Of a DNA stretch of 20,024 nucleotides, positions 7,229-15,094 are shown piece by piece. Both the position numbers and the translations under genes were made by a program. The notes under the pieces are model-generated. The model did not search any database. It saw nothing but the letters and a program-made list of their open reading frames with translations, and was not told the origin of the DNA. Where the stretch lies: the IMG/VR virus record IMGVR_UViG_3300022841_000082, positions 1-20,024 of that record. The stretch is one strand, 5' to 3'. The stretch is from a virus. The stretch's first letter is position 1. Each line of letters starts with the position of its first letter.

Positions 7229-8491
7229 TTAAGCTAAATCTCCGGTAAGAAATACTTTATTCCTAGCGCGACTAACTGCGACATAAAGCATCCTTGCTAT
7301 TTGATCGCCACTATTACAGCGGCTAACGTCATCAAGATCAATAAAGACCTCATCAAAAGTAGAGCCTTGGGCTTTGTTAATCGTGCAGGCATATGCTGCT
7401 CGCAGATCAACCCAACGCTCTTCTATCTCTTTTACTGCGTCCAGATCCTCATCAGCACGGGCTTGTTTGATACGTGTTTTTTTGTCATGCAAAGTTTTAG
7501 GCATGAAAGCTGCAACTTCGTTATCTAGTGCAAAGTTGTTGCCTAGAACTCCCAGGCGTTCTACGTCTGATGAGATGCCTGTGATTTGCACCATTTGGTT
7601 TGCTTTGATGCCTTTCCTGCCTACGGATAGAAAGTTGTTAGAAACTGCGTAGTCTTCTACTGCAAAGGCAGGAGCGCCTTTAACATGAGCACTAACATAG
7701 TCGTTAAAACTAATCACGCACTTGTTGGTCCAGCCCAAGATTTTGGAATCTGAGAAGCGCCAGTTGGGACGGTTGAACTCTTTTGCAATAGCTTGGTTGA
7801 ACTCAGCACGCTCAAGGTAAACAACATGATGGCCATCAGGTATGAATTTGAAGAACTCACCTGAGTTAACAGTGTCTCTGAACTTGGTAGAAAGAGCCAC
7901 AATAGGGTTGCCTTCAGCTTGCCGTACTACTTGTGTAAGAGTAGCGCCTGAAAACTTAGAACTAAATACAGGTGTGCCTTTGCTTTTGACAGGTGTCAGC
8001 TGTGCAGGATCACCCACAAACACCACTTTGCAGTTGCTTGTCAGTGTGAAGATGAATTCCAGCAGCTGTTTGTCGATGTAGCTGGCTTCATCAATAAACA
8101 ACAAGCAGTCTTCTTTAACGTCGTGTGACCTGGGTATCAGCGTGGTTTCGTTGGTTTTGTAGTCTGTTTGGACACGCAAGCCTAGAAACGAATGGATAGT
8201 GCTTACCTTTTGTCCAGTGATGTGGGCGAGGTTCTCAGCCGCCTTGTTAGTAGTAGCTGTAAGCTCAATTTGGTAGTCCCGTTGTGCGGGGTTAACCAAC
8301 TTGCCAACCTTTAGAAAATTAGGTGCAGCTTCCACTAAGGTTTTAACCAAAGTGGATTTGCCACAGCCTGAAAAGCCTGACAAGACAAAAACTGTTTCAA
8401 TGGGATCAGCCAAGAATTGATAAAACAAATCTGTGGCTTTTTGTTGATCTGTTGTCAGCTCAAAAGGAGCAATCGCAGTCAAAGTATTCAT
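7229..8491 (-). CDS. RecD/Dda-type SF1 DNA helicase (N4 gp37-like)
   Basis: A 420-residue ATP-dependent helicase. Walker A is GFSGCGKST (39-47) and Walker B LLFIDEAS (about 130-137). Motif III is VGDPAQLTPV (159-168), the UvrD-C2-type motif V is INKAQGSTFDEV (371-382) and motif VI YVAVSRAR (403-410). The compact length fits Dda-like phage helicases that act with the replisome, probably unwinding 5' to 3'. The start overlaps the previous stop (ATGA) and has GGAG upstream. It is followed by the unknown protein and the DNA polymerase, as in N4. Confidence 0.92.
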   Translation of the reverse strand: MNTLTAIAPFELTTDQQKATDLFYQFLADPIETVFVLSGFSGCGKSTLVKTLVEAAPNFLKVGKLVNPAQRDYQIELTATTNKAAENLAHITGQKVSTIHSFLGLRVQTDYKTNETTLIPRSHDVKEDCLLFIDEASYIDKQLLEFIFTLTSNCKVVFVGDPAQLTPVKSKGTPVFSSKFSGATLTQVVRQAEGNPIVALSTKFRDTVNSGEFFKFIPDGHHVVYLERAEFNQAIAKEFNRPNWRFSDSKILGWTNKCVISFNDYVSAHVKGAPAFAVEDYAVSNNFLSVGRKGIKANQMVQITGISSDVERLGVLGNNFALDNEVAAFMPKTLHDKKTRIKQARADEDLDAVKEIEERWVDLRAAYACTINKAQGSTFDEVFIDLDDVSRCNSGDQIARMLYVAVSRARNKVFLTGDLA

Positions 8492-8802
8492 GAGTGTGCA
8501 GGCTCCGGTTCAATTTTTATAAGATCAGCAGGCTTTATTCCTAACAAAGCTGCTACTTTGATACGCACATATTCAGCGTGAGATAGTAAGTGTGTTTCAA
8601 GCACATTACGGTCTATTTCACTAATGGTATGTTGCCCATCATAAGGTTCATTAAGTGCTTCCGCATTAGACAAAGAGTTAATAAAAGTAACGCCATCTTT
8701 GTAAGGCAATACAATTTTATGTCCCCAAGACATTTTTATAACCATGTAATTTTCTTTAATTTTTGCAGCAGTTACTTTTTTGTGCGCTTCTTCAAAGTTC
8801 AT
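8488..8802 (-). CDS. Hypothetical protein (104 aa)
   Basis: The ATG at 8802 lies directly after the VWA gene stop, with GGAG upstream. Its stop overlaps the helicase start. The sequence (MNFEEAHKKVTAAKIKENYMVIKMSWGHK...) suggests a small mixed alpha/beta protein with a C-terminal helix that ends in LGIKPADLIKIEPEPAHS. No function is recognisable. Because it is coupled to the helicase, it may belong with replication. Confidence 0.8.
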   Translation of the reverse strand: MNFEEAHKKVTAAKIKENYMVIKMSWGHKIVLPYKDGVTFINSLSNAEALNEPYDGQHTISEIDRNVLETHLLSHAEYVRIKVAALLGIKPADLIKIEPEPAHS

Positions 8803-9942
8803 TTAATTCTCCATAGAGTAATGAATAGTTTTGCCGAATGGGGCATTAAACTGCGGATTGTCATTAATAAGCCAAAGCATATTAACTTTGGTTTCAGTGG
8901 TATAGAAATGGAAATGACCATCGGTAAATACCAGAAGTAATTGCGGTTTATTTTCATTAGCCCAGTCGAGAACTGGATTAATATAAGTACCCCCTTGACC
9001 TATGAATTTGACATCCATAAGTTGTCGTACTGTTTTAATAGTATGTACTGAATTAATATCTGTATCAAACTGAATTAAACTAATTTTGTCAGGCTGCATC
9101 ATTTTTAAAATAGAATGTGTTTCTGTGACAAAACGTTGAAAGTCAGTATTAGATACTGATCCAGATATATCTATTGCAATAGCAATATCCATTAACTTAT
9201 TGCTAAACAAACTAGGTAAATGATACTTAGGAAAGAACCGTCTATTTGGTTTGCGAAACGTGTAATCATTTTTGGCAAAGTTAAAAAGATATTTCTGAAG
9301 TATGCGATTCCATGGAAGTTTAGGTTTAAGTAAATGATCTAAGTAAATCTGAATTTCCCCAGGAATACTACCAATCTTGTCAGAGCTCATCTTGGATTGC
9401 ATAGCTGCACGCATTAAGATGTTTTGGATGTCTTCTTCTAGTTGATCACTAGATTGATCACCAGGAACAACATCGTTATCCATAGGGTTTGGAGGTGGCT
9501 CAGGCTGCGCAATTAAAATAGCGTATATCTGTTCTGCACTAAGACCTTCATAAATACTGTCGGCATATCCATGAGCTGGCATTTTAAAACCGCGTTTAAT
9601 TAACTGAAGGTTAATAACATGGTCGCACGCAATATTAAATATGCGCTGCTTATACCCTACACCACGACTCATGTGCAGATATGCACAGTGCATGGCTTCG
9701 TGTATTAAAAGAAATACTCTTTCTGCTGGAGATAATTCCATAAAGAATACGGTATTAAACTTAATCCATTTACCATTAGTAGCGGCGGTAGGAATACTAT
9801 TATCAAAGCTGGTCTTTAAAGAAAAACACAGCGTAGTAAAGAAAACTGAATCTGGCGTAGATAACAGTTGCAGTTTGGTTTTATTTAATGCTTGCTGATG
9901 TTCAGTATTTACTGCATTAAGTGTTTGAATTTCGGAGGCCAT
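8803..9942 (-). CDS. VWA/metallopeptidase-like protein (DUF2201 type, N4 gp25-like)
   Basis: The N-terminal part (about 70-110) holds HEAMH (81-85) with a following CDH, the pattern of a zinc-binding metallopeptidase-like domain. The C-terminal part (about 250-379) is a VWA-like domain with the MIDAS sequence DISGS (258-262), GGTY (317-320) and FTDG (339-342). A low-complexity Pro/Asp/Ser linker joins them. Such proteins pair with MoxR-type AAA ATPases as metal-dependent chaperone or remodelling systems, and the AAA gene is two genes upstream. The N4 pair gp24/gp25 is the likely equivalent; its role is not well established. AGGGA precedes the ATG at 9942. Confidence 0.88.
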   Translation of the reverse strand: MASEIQTLNAVNTEHQQALNKTKLQLLSTPDSVFFTTLCFSLKTSFDNSIPTAATNGKWIKFNTVFFMELSPAERVFLLIHEAMHCAYLHMSRGVGYKQRIFNIACDHVINLQLIKRGFKMPAHGYADSIYEGLSAEQIYAILIAQPEPPPNPMDNDVVPGDQSSDQLEEDIQNILMRAAMQSKMSSDKIGSIPGEIQIYLDHLLKPKLPWNRILQKYLFNFAKNDYTFRKPNRRFFPKYHLPSLFSNKLMDIAIAIDISGSVSNTDFQRFVTETHSILKMMQPDKISLIQFDTDINSVHTIKTVRQLMDVKFIGQGGTYINPVLDWANENKPQLLLVFTDGHFHFYTTETKVNMLWLINDNPQFNAPFGKTIHYSMEN

Positions 9943-9961
9943 AGGTATCCCTTTTTAAGGC

Positions 9962-9984
9962 AAAAAAAAGAGCCCTATGGCTCT
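9962..9984 (-). terminator. Rho-independent terminator upstream of the VWA gene
   Basis: On the minus strand AGAGCC-ATAG-GGCTCT is followed by eight T. It lies between the 60-residue gene and the VWA gene, so the VWA-helicase-polymerase block probably needs its own promoter or read-through. Confidence 0.85.
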
Positions 9985-10007
9985 GTGGTTATAAAAAATA
10001 TATCTTA

Positions 10008-10190
10008 CTAGGCAAGAAATTTCTGACTGTCTTTAAGGCGCTCTAAACCCTCTCTGTAATATTCAGACATTTTTTGGCTATAAGAAGTAGCCGCTTCATG
10101 TCTAATTAACTCTCTCGCATACTCTTCTATATTATTTTTAATAATATTTTGTGCTTGGGGTTTTTTGAAATAGTTAATAAGAATATCCAT
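10008..10190 (-). CDS. Hypothetical helical protein (60 aa)
   Basis: AAAGGA lies upstream of the ATG at 10190. The product is rich in charged residues and probably one long helix pair (NNIEEYARELIRHEAATSYS). No family is recognised. It sits between the AAA ATPase and VWA genes, so it might assist that pair, which is speculation from position. A terminator follows. Confidence 0.75.
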   Translation of the reverse strand: MDILINYFKKPQAQNIIKNNIEEYARELIRHEAATSYSQKMSEYYREGLERLKDSQKFLA

Positions 10191-10204
10191 GATTTCCTTT
10201 TAGT

Positions 10205-11218
10205 TTAGTAATACGCTACAGCTGACTCATCTTGCCATTTAATAAAGGCAGGGTGTTGAGCTAATTGCGTTTTTCTTTTAATAGCAGTTTTCAGGGTTAT
10301 AACTTGAAACTCTACTGGCATACGCATGATGTATTTCATGAGTTGACCAATATTACTATTCTGCATGTTTTCTGCAATAGAGCCTGTAATGGCATACAGC
10401 ACTGACGGTTCTTCAGGAATAGCCACAGTCTCAGGAGATGCTTCAATCTGGCTCATCTTGGGTAATGAGTCATAGATCTTGCAAAAGGTGATGAACTCAC
10501 GGGCAATGCCTTCAGAAACAGCGCCTGAATACAGAATAAGCTCTTCTGGAGAGTTCTCAGGCAATTTACCAATCAGACGGTTTAAAAACTCCCATGTTCG
10601 TGGGCACGCATAGGTACTGTCTGTGTGATCTGGCTGAAAACTGAACAAAGCTTTGCCATTAAAGCCTATGTAGTCGGTAATCTTGTGGTGAATGCCGTTG
10701 TTATTGGCCCAAGTTATCCATTCCTTGACATCAACGCGCAACTCCACATGTACTAATCGGGATTGTAAAGCTGTGCTCATAGGATTTACGATAGCGTTGT
10801 CTGTTTCCAGATTACCAGCGCATACAGTGATTACTTTAGAGTTTAAAGAGCTTTGACCTACCATTCGATCAAGTACTAGCTTGTAAGCAGCAGCTTGAAC
10901 AGCAGGTGAAGCAGAGTTGAACTCATCTAAGATCAACATCCAGCCAACATAGCCTTCAGGAATAGGGTCATCCTCTAATGGAAAAGTTTCCATAGGAACA
11001 TATCCAGCTTTATTGCCTTTAATGTTAGGGAATCCTAGTAAGTCTGTTGGGTCACATTGACTTAAACGTAGGTCAATGACTTTAAGGCGGTACTCTTTAG
11101 CAATCTGGTGGAAGATTTGGGACTTTCCACAACCTGGACTGCCTACTAGCATGGGAACTAGCTTGGCTTTGATGATAGCAGTGATTACAGACACGGCTTG
11201 ACTGGCTTTAACTTGCAT
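10205..11218 (-). CDS. MoxR-type AAA ATPase (N4 gp24-like)
   Basis: A 337-residue AAA+ ATPase. Walker A is GSPGCGKS (26-33), Walker B LILDEF (95-100), and sensor 1 is around VCAGNLETD with Asn136. The probable arginine finger is ALQSRL (Arg154). MoxR-type ATPases act as ring-shaped remodelling machines together with VWA proteins such as the one encoded at 8803-9942. In N4-like phages this pair is conserved in the middle region, but its substrate is unknown to me. The ribosome site is weak (GAAAG, spaced long), so the start is likely but not certain. Confidence 0.9.
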   Translation of the reverse strand: MQVKASQAVSVITAIIKAKLVPMLVGSPGCGKSQIFHQIAKEYRLKVIDLRLSQCDPTDLLGFPNIKGNKAGYVPMETFPLEDDPIPEGYVGWMLILDEFNSASPAVQAAAYKLVLDRMVGQSSLNSKVITVCAGNLETDNAIVNPMSTALQSRLVHVELRVDVKEWITWANNNGIHHKITDYIGFNGKALFSFQPDHTDSTYACPRTWEFLNRLIGKLPENSPEELILYSGAVSEGIAREFITFCKIYDSLPKMSQIEASPETVAIPEEPSVLYAITGSIAENMQNSNIGQLMKYIMRMPVEFQVITLKTAIKRKTQLAQHPAFIKWQDESAVAYY

Positions 11219-11229
11219 GAAATAGCTTT

Positions 11230-11418
11230 CTAACTGGCTTTAAGTTGATAAAGCAGTGTGTTTTGAAACGTCATCAACAAAGTAGTGATGTCGTTTTTGT
11301 TAGTGATAGGTAACTTGGATTCAGCAAAGTCGATGACTTCTTGTATGCTGCCCATGGTCGGAAAGAGGGCCATAGGCACCGCACGGAGTGACGGCTGATG
11401 CAATGAAGGTTTAACCAT
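11230..11418 (-). CDS. Hypothetical small protein (62 aa)
   Basis: The ATG at 11418 overlaps the end of the HTH gene by eight bases. An internal ATG at 11373 (MALFPTMGSIQEVIDFAESK) could be the true start, because the protein-like part begins there; neither has a strong ribosome site. The C-terminal segment (KNDITTLLMTFQNTLLYQ) looks helical. It directly precedes the AAA ATPase gene. The function is unknown. Confidence 0.65.
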   Translation of the reverse strand: MVKPSLHQPSLRAVPMALFPTMGSIQEVIDFAESKLPITNKNDITTLLMTFQNTLLYQLKAS

Positions 11419-11662
11419 GCTTAGGTACGTCTTTCTTTTGGATCAGGTCTTTAAAAAAGCGCAGCACCACAGCAACAAAATTAAACCTAGTTTGAATGGA
11501 CTCTGGTTTGATAGGTTGATTACGAATTTGCTCACGCAGCACTCGGTGAATAGTGCGGGTTGAGCAATTAAAAGCACCAGCAAGATCAGAGATGTGTATC
11601 CCTTTTTGATAGTGTTGGAAAACTTGCTGTTGCTCGTGTTGTGTCAGACATTTGACGGTCAT
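11411..11662 (-). CDS. Small helix-turn-helix DNA-binding protein (83 aa)
   Basis: The N-terminal half contains a clear resolvase/Hin-like helix-turn-helix (QGEQ-type first helix, then ISDLAGAFNCSTRTIHRVL, about residues 24-42). The rest is a basic tail (FFKDLIQKKDVPKHG). It could be a transcription regulator acting on the 11.8-12.0 kb intergenic region just upstream, which holds a perfect palindrome. It is the only obvious candidate regulator in the window. The start overlaps the preceding stop as ATGA. Confidence 0.8.
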   Translation of the reverse strand: MTVKCLTQHEQQQVFQHYQKGIHISDLAGAFNCSTRTIHRVLREQIRNQPIKPESIQTRFNFVAVVLRFFKDLIQKKDVPKHG

Positions 11663-11805
11663 GATAGATCTTTCTTAATAAGTGTTTTAGGGCTATGTGA
11701 GGCTTTCCATGCTTGGCGGGCTGCCAGTGCATGGGGCAGAAGAACAAACGCTACCTTGCCTGCTTTGAGCAAGATGGGGACTAGTTTGAAAAGGATGGGA
11801 GACAT
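11659..11805 (-). CDS. Small basic hydrophobic protein (48 aa)
   Basis: The ATG at 11805 is behind AGGAAACCTG, a good ribosome site with seven bases of spacing, and the stop overlaps the HTH gene as ATGA. The N-terminal half (MSPILFKLVPILLKAGKVAF) is hydrophobic and may form one membrane segment or an amphipathic helix. The C-terminus is basic (KTLIKKDLS). The function is unknown. It is probably the first gene of the transcript that includes the HTH protein and the AAA ATPase. Confidence 0.6.
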   Translation of the reverse strand: MSPILFKLVPILLKAGKVAFVLLPHALAARQAWKASHSPKTLIKKDLS

Positions 11806-11975
11806 CAGGTTTCCTGTAATATTTGTGCGTACTTTTTAAAGTTTTTTGGGTGTCTTGGTATATCGGCTGCGTATAGTCAAAAAACCCATTTTCTGAAAGT
11901 TAGAATATCGGTTTAATGTTTTTGAGAAGTCGGTAAATACTTCTATAGAAGTCTACGTTTTGTTTTGTGAGGTAT
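11806..11975 (-). promoter_or_regulatory. AT-rich intergenic region, candidate middle promoter/operator
   Basis: About 170 bp without a gene lie between the RNA polymerase terminator and the first gene of the next operon. It holds a perfect 14-bp palindrome, ACTTCTATAGAAGT (11939-11952), two copies of AGAAGTC nearby, and a 16-bp element (11859-11874) that recurs with two mismatches at 16268-16283. Since a strong terminator precedes it, a promoter is needed here. Whether RNAPII or host polymerase uses it cannot be read from the sequence. Confidence 0.45.
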
Positions 11976-12019
11976 AAAAAAAAAGAGTGAACACATCTGG
12001 TTTGATGTATTCACTCTTT
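11976..12019 (-). terminator. Rho-independent terminator after the RNA polymerase genes
   Basis: On the minus strand, AAAGAGTGAA pairs with TTCACTCTTT (10 bp). After one mismatch ACATC/GATGT continues, with a six-base loop, and then comes a run of nine T. It is one of the strongest terminators in the window and ends the transcript carrying the two RNA polymerase genes. Confidence 0.9.
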
Positions 12020-12056
12020 CAAATCGCCCAGCGCAAGGAATGCGCCTGTTTAGCTG

Positions 12057-13301
12057 TCAGCTTAAACCGTAGTTGCTCTCACGAATGTGATCTGCCAAGT
12101 CATATGTCATCTTGGGAAAGACTCCAGCACGGCCATGTATCTGGCTTAACAAGTCATCTAACAACATAGATTGAGCAATCTCTGCCATGAGTTCTCTGTA
12201 CTGCCATCGAACTGCGTTAAGGTTGTTTGGATGAGCTTTAAACTCATCATGAACAGTTACTAACTCAAAAGGTTTGTATGAAAGCATGCTTGTGACAAGA
12301 TGTAACAAACCTTTAAGGTGCGTATCTGACAAGCACATAACAGAAGAATCATCTAGATAAGGCAGGATAACTGCGCTAATCATGGTGCTACGTTCGTACT
12401 GCTCAGCGTAGTATGCTACTTTGTCATTACAAGGCGGTAGATTCCGCACTTCGAATAAGCTTCGCTTAGTTATTTCTGCATCAATAGCTTCTACTACATC
12501 GTTCAGCATAGCTGCATCGTAGTTACAACGTCTATGCATCTCACGCAAGACGTAACCGTCTACTGAGTGAACAACATTGGCAGCGTTAGATAGACCAGCA
12601 CGTTGTCCAATGTTTTCATAGAACTCGTATGTAAAAGTAGCATGGTCTAATTCGTCAACCTCAATACGTACTTCTTTCTTATTCATTACCTTTATTTTGG
12701 CGTCAAATCCGTCAGGCAACTTCCACTCATGTAAAAGTGCCCATGGCTTCCAGCTGGCCAGCAAGTCTTGCAGCAACGTCCAAGCACCAGGTGCTACTTC
12801 GTTTGCTGCTTGATAGAAGGCATCCAGCTCAGGCGTATCTTCACCAAAGATCTCCTTTGGCATGGCTTTAGAGCCGTAGAAAGATGTCATAAGCGCTTGT
12901 TTTGCGTCTTGTCGTGAGATGTTTACTGCGTTACCTTCTCCTAAAATAGTATTCATCATTTGGGTAGCTTTGGTATAGGCGTCAGCTCGCTCATTAGGGT
13001 TGATCAGACCTGTAGCTGTAGCGCCTTTCAAGCAGCCTGTCATGACAGACATGATCTGAATGCCTGAACAACACGCATCTAAGCCCACCATGTGGCCACT
13101 AGGAATGCCTTGTTGTGCTTTGCGCACAGCCATTACAGCCTTCATAAACAAAGGCTTGGTTTCAGCTTCTGCAGACAATAGCTCTAAAGTCTCCAAGTTG
13201 TCTGTAGCCCACTTGATACGTTCTTCAAAGATTAGCTTGTCATGGCCAAACTGGTTGGCTACGTCGATGAGCAGGTAGTCCCAGCCGGTATATGTTTTCA
13301 T
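12057..13301 (-). CDS. Single-subunit RNA polymerase, catalytic (large) subunit (N4 RNAPII gp16-like)
   Basis: This 414-residue protein carries the palm and fingers of a T7-family polymerase. Motif A is GLDACCSGIQ with Asp75 (T7 Asp537). Motif B is RQDAKQALMTSFYG, with Arg130, Lys134 and Tyr142 (T7 Arg627, Lys631, Tyr639). VVHSVDG follows at 243-249 (T7 FVHSQDG), and motif C is VHDEF with Asp352 (T7 Asp812). The N-terminal half of the enzyme is encoded by the preceding gene, 29 bases away, so the active polymerase should be a heterodimer as in N4. It would transcribe the middle genes. Compared with T7, about 80 extra residues lie between HSxDG and HD. AGGA precedes the ATG at 13301. Confidence 0.93.
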   Translation of the reverse strand: MKTYTGWDYLLIDVANQFGHDKLIFEERIKWATDNLETLELLSAEAETKPLFMKAVMAVRKAQQGIPSGHMVGLDACCSGIQIMSVMTGCLKGATATGLINPNERADAYTKATQMMNTILGEGNAVNISRQDAKQALMTSFYGSKAMPKEIFGEDTPELDAFYQAANEVAPGAWTLLQDLLASWKPWALLHEWKLPDGFDAKIKVMNKKEVRIEVDELDHATFTYEFYENIGQRAGLSNAANVVHSVDGYVLREMHRRCNYDAAMLNDVVEAIDAEITKRSLFEVRNLPPCNDKVAYYAEQYERSTMISAVILPYLDDSSVMCLSDTHLKGLLHLVTSMLSYKPFELVTVHDEFKAHPNNLNAVRWQYRELMAEIAQSMLLDDLLSQIHGRAGVFPKMTYDLADHIRESNYGLS

Positions 13302-13330
13302 AAGAGTCCTTTGAAAGTTAGATGTATTGA

Positions 13331-14239
13331 TTAGGTTGGAACACCTTCAATCAATTCAGGTGTGGACAGCTCAAGCATGGCTTTCTTGAATGCTGACCCT
13401 TGAGTATTTATGTGGTATCCATGTGAATAAATACGACCTCTTTTGTCTACTTTGTGGTTAAAGTAAAACTTATTGCCTTGCGTTGCCATGAGTAGGTAGA
13501 ACTCATAGCTTTGCTTCTTGAAATGCGCCCAGCCTTCCTCTTTATCTTGGGTGTCCAAGTCAAAGGTTGGCTCTTCTTCAACAGTACTTAAGAACTCGGT
13601 GTCTACTTGTAGAGCAACCTTGTTCATGGTGTTTAAAACATCTAGACAGATGTCTCCGTCATGGTGGTTGCCTGATCCTAAGATTAAGCTGTCGTTGTGC
13701 GTGAGATAGCCTGATGAGTAGTTGTGAGTCAACTCTAAAGGCTCGCACACCATAGGAGGTAAGAACTGGCTGTTGTCTATGAACTCAATGAGCTTTTGAG
13801 GTAACGGAATACAAGACTGGACCATTAAACTGGCGCTTTTGTTGTCTTTAGTAATGTCAAAGGCATCTGTTCTACACAGTACTGCCATAAGTTCAGCAAC
13901 TGTAGTAATAGCTTCTGTTCTGTCACTTAGTTTTAAGCGCGAAGACATCTGCGATGACACAGAAGTAAACAGTTCAGGACGCAAGCAGTAAGCAATGCCT
14001 ACAAACATGTCCATTACTAAAGATGAGATGTCCATGTTGTCTAACTGCTCTAATCTCTTCATTTTGGAGCTGTAGTACGTAGCTGAAAGGTACTCTGTGA
14101 CTAACTCAATACCTCTTTTAAGCTTGTCTTGCATTTCAGAGCTGGCTTCAATGGCTTTTCTGATCTTCACATCAATGTGCTTCTTGTTGAAGCGCTCTTC
14201 GTTTATCTCTTGTACGACAATGTCACGCATAGTTTCCAT
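13331..14239 (-). CDS. Single-subunit RNA polymerase, N-terminal (small) subunit (N4 RNAPII gp15-like)
   Basis: A 302-residue protein matching the part of a T7-family polymerase before motif A. Near its end it has FYFNHKVDKRGRIYSHGYH and NTQG (about 258-281), corresponding to T7 MDWRGRVY and NPQG. It stops shortly after, where a one-chain polymerase would continue. The catalytic residues lie in the next gene. Such a break between the DxxGR segment and motif A is the known arrangement of N4 RNAPII, so this is a natural split and not a recent nonsense mutation: the next gene has its own strong ribosome site. I chose the ATG at 14239 (GGAG, six bases of spacing). Confidence 0.9.
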   Translation of the reverse strand: METMRDIVVQEINEERFNKKHIDVKIRKAIEASSEMQDKLKRGIELVTEYLSATYYSSKMKRLEQLDNMDISSLVMDMFVGIAYCLRPELFTSVSSQMSSRLKLSDRTEAITTVAELMAVLCRTDAFDITKDNKSASLMVQSCIPLPQKLIEFIDNSQFLPPMVCEPLELTHNYSSGYLTHNDSLILGSGNHHDGDICLDVLNTMNKVALQVDTEFLSTVEEEPTFDLDTQDKEEGWAHFKKQSYEFYLLMATQGNKFYFNHKVDKRGRIYSHGYHINTQGSAFKKAMLELSTPELIEGVPT

Positions 14240-14263
14240 AATGATCTCCAATGAATGTTTTTT

Positions 14264-14653
14264 CTAGTACTTTATGACTAAAGTTAGTTTATTTAAAGAC
14301 TGCATTTTTTGAACAAGCAAGTCGGTTTGTTTTGCTGGTCCTTTGGTAAAGGCCAACAAACCGTCAGAGAACAAAGACATGTCTCTTGTTTGGTTATGGA
14401 CTGCAGCTATGCCGTCTAGCACCCAATGAGTTATGAATGGATAGCAAGGAAGGTCATACTCTCGTGCGAATCTTCTACCTTGGGTATCTGCACCTTTGGT
14501 CATGTCACTGACAATGGCTATGTTGCGGTCAGCAAGCTCTCCATCAGCCAAGGCAAAGATAACGCGAGTCATTAATGCGTAATCATTAAAATAATGATCA
14601 CCAGTCACAATAAGCTTGTACTCAGGCAGCACTTCTTCAGTTCCTTGGTTCAT
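14264..14653 (-). CDS. DUF2493/SLOG-fold (YspA-like) protein
   Basis: The sequence begins with a beta strand and KLIVTGDHYFNDY, then has IAIVSDMTKGADTQGRRFAREYDLP and FITHWVLDG. This order (VTGxRxFxD, GxxxGADxxAxxFA, PFxAxW) is that of the DUF2493/SLOG Rossmann fold, which is thought to bind nucleotides or related ligands. The GARGAD-type loop reads DMTKGAD here. Small proteins of this type occur in many phages, and their function in infection is unknown. The start overlaps the preceding stop as ATGA, and the gene is followed by the RNA polymerase pair. Confidence 0.75.
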   Translation of the reverse strand: MNQGTEEVLPEYKLIVTGDHYFNDYALMTRVIFALADGELADRNIAIVSDMTKGADTQGRRFAREYDLPCYPFITHWVLDGIAAVHNQTRDMSLFSDGLLAFTKGPAKQTDLLVQKMQSLNKLTLVIKY

Positions 14654-14913
14654 AGGGTTACTACCAAGGTTTTGCGCAAGTCGTAAATAAACGCATTGCG
14701 TTTAACTTGGGCATCAGTGCTAAAACCGATATTGGCTTTTTCATACGCACTGAAGCTGCTGATGAAGACGGGATTGGCTTGAGCTTTGGCTTTAAGCACA
14801 CGACGAGCATCGCGTCCTCTTGTCCAAACGCTATAGTCATCGCTCATTTCATAGCTCCAGTCATGCTGGTTTAAGTCTTTGACATAGGCGTCAAATTGTT
14901 CAAGCGTGGGCAT
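14650..14913 (-). CDS. Hypothetical early protein (87 aa)
   Basis: The ATG at 14913 has AAAGGA seven bases upstream, and hairpin promoter A lies 35 bases further upstream. A longer reading to 14997 would include the promoter itself and is rejected. The product (MPTLEQFDAYVKDLNQHDW...) is charged and without a known motif. It overlaps the SLOG-type gene as ATGA. It is probably the first gene of the transcript carrying the split RNA polymerase. Confidence 0.8.
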   Translation of the reverse strand: MPTLEQFDAYVKDLNQHDWSYEMSDDYSVWTRGRDARRVLKAKAQANPVFISSFSAYEKANIGFSTDAQVKRNAFIYDLRKTLVVTL

Positions 14914-14940
14914 AGTTAATCCTTTGATGTGGCAAAAGCG

Positions 14941-14961
14941 CCAGCCAATGGCCGTAGGCCA
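14941..14961 (-). promoter_or_regulatory. Hairpin early promoter A
   Basis: On the minus strand TGGCC-TAC-GGCCA is followed by T, four variable bases and TGG. This is one of five copies of the same 21-bp element. A short hairpin with a 3-base loop and a fixed initiation distance is the form of N4 virion RNA polymerase promoters. Initiation would be expected at or near the conserved TGG, about 12 bases past the loop centre. It would drive the 87-residue gene, the SLOG gene and the RNA polymerase pair. Confidence 0.75.
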
Positions 14962-14983
14962 AGCTAAAGGAACAACTAAGAAC

Positions 14984-15018
14984 AAAAAAAAGGCCACACA
15001 TCACCTGATGTGCAGCCT
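14984..15018 (-). terminator. Rho-independent terminator upstream of promoter A
   Basis: On the minus strand AGGC, CACATCA/TGATGTG and GCCT form a two-part stem, followed by about eight T. It would insulate promoter A from transcription arriving from the right. The 76 bases between it and the next terminator (15019-15094) have no start codon and show nothing else recognisable. Confidence 0.7.
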
Positions 15019-15094
15019 GTGGTTAGCTGAAACAGTAAATCTGCGGACTGTCTCGGCTGGGGTAAATATGCCTATAAATAGACACTAAATATGT

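Noticed and set aside
14914-14997. Longer N-terminus for the 87-residue early gene
   Set aside because: It would translate the hairpin promoter itself. The ATG at 14913 has a good ribosome site at the right distance. The same logic shortens the genes starting at 15414 and 15850.
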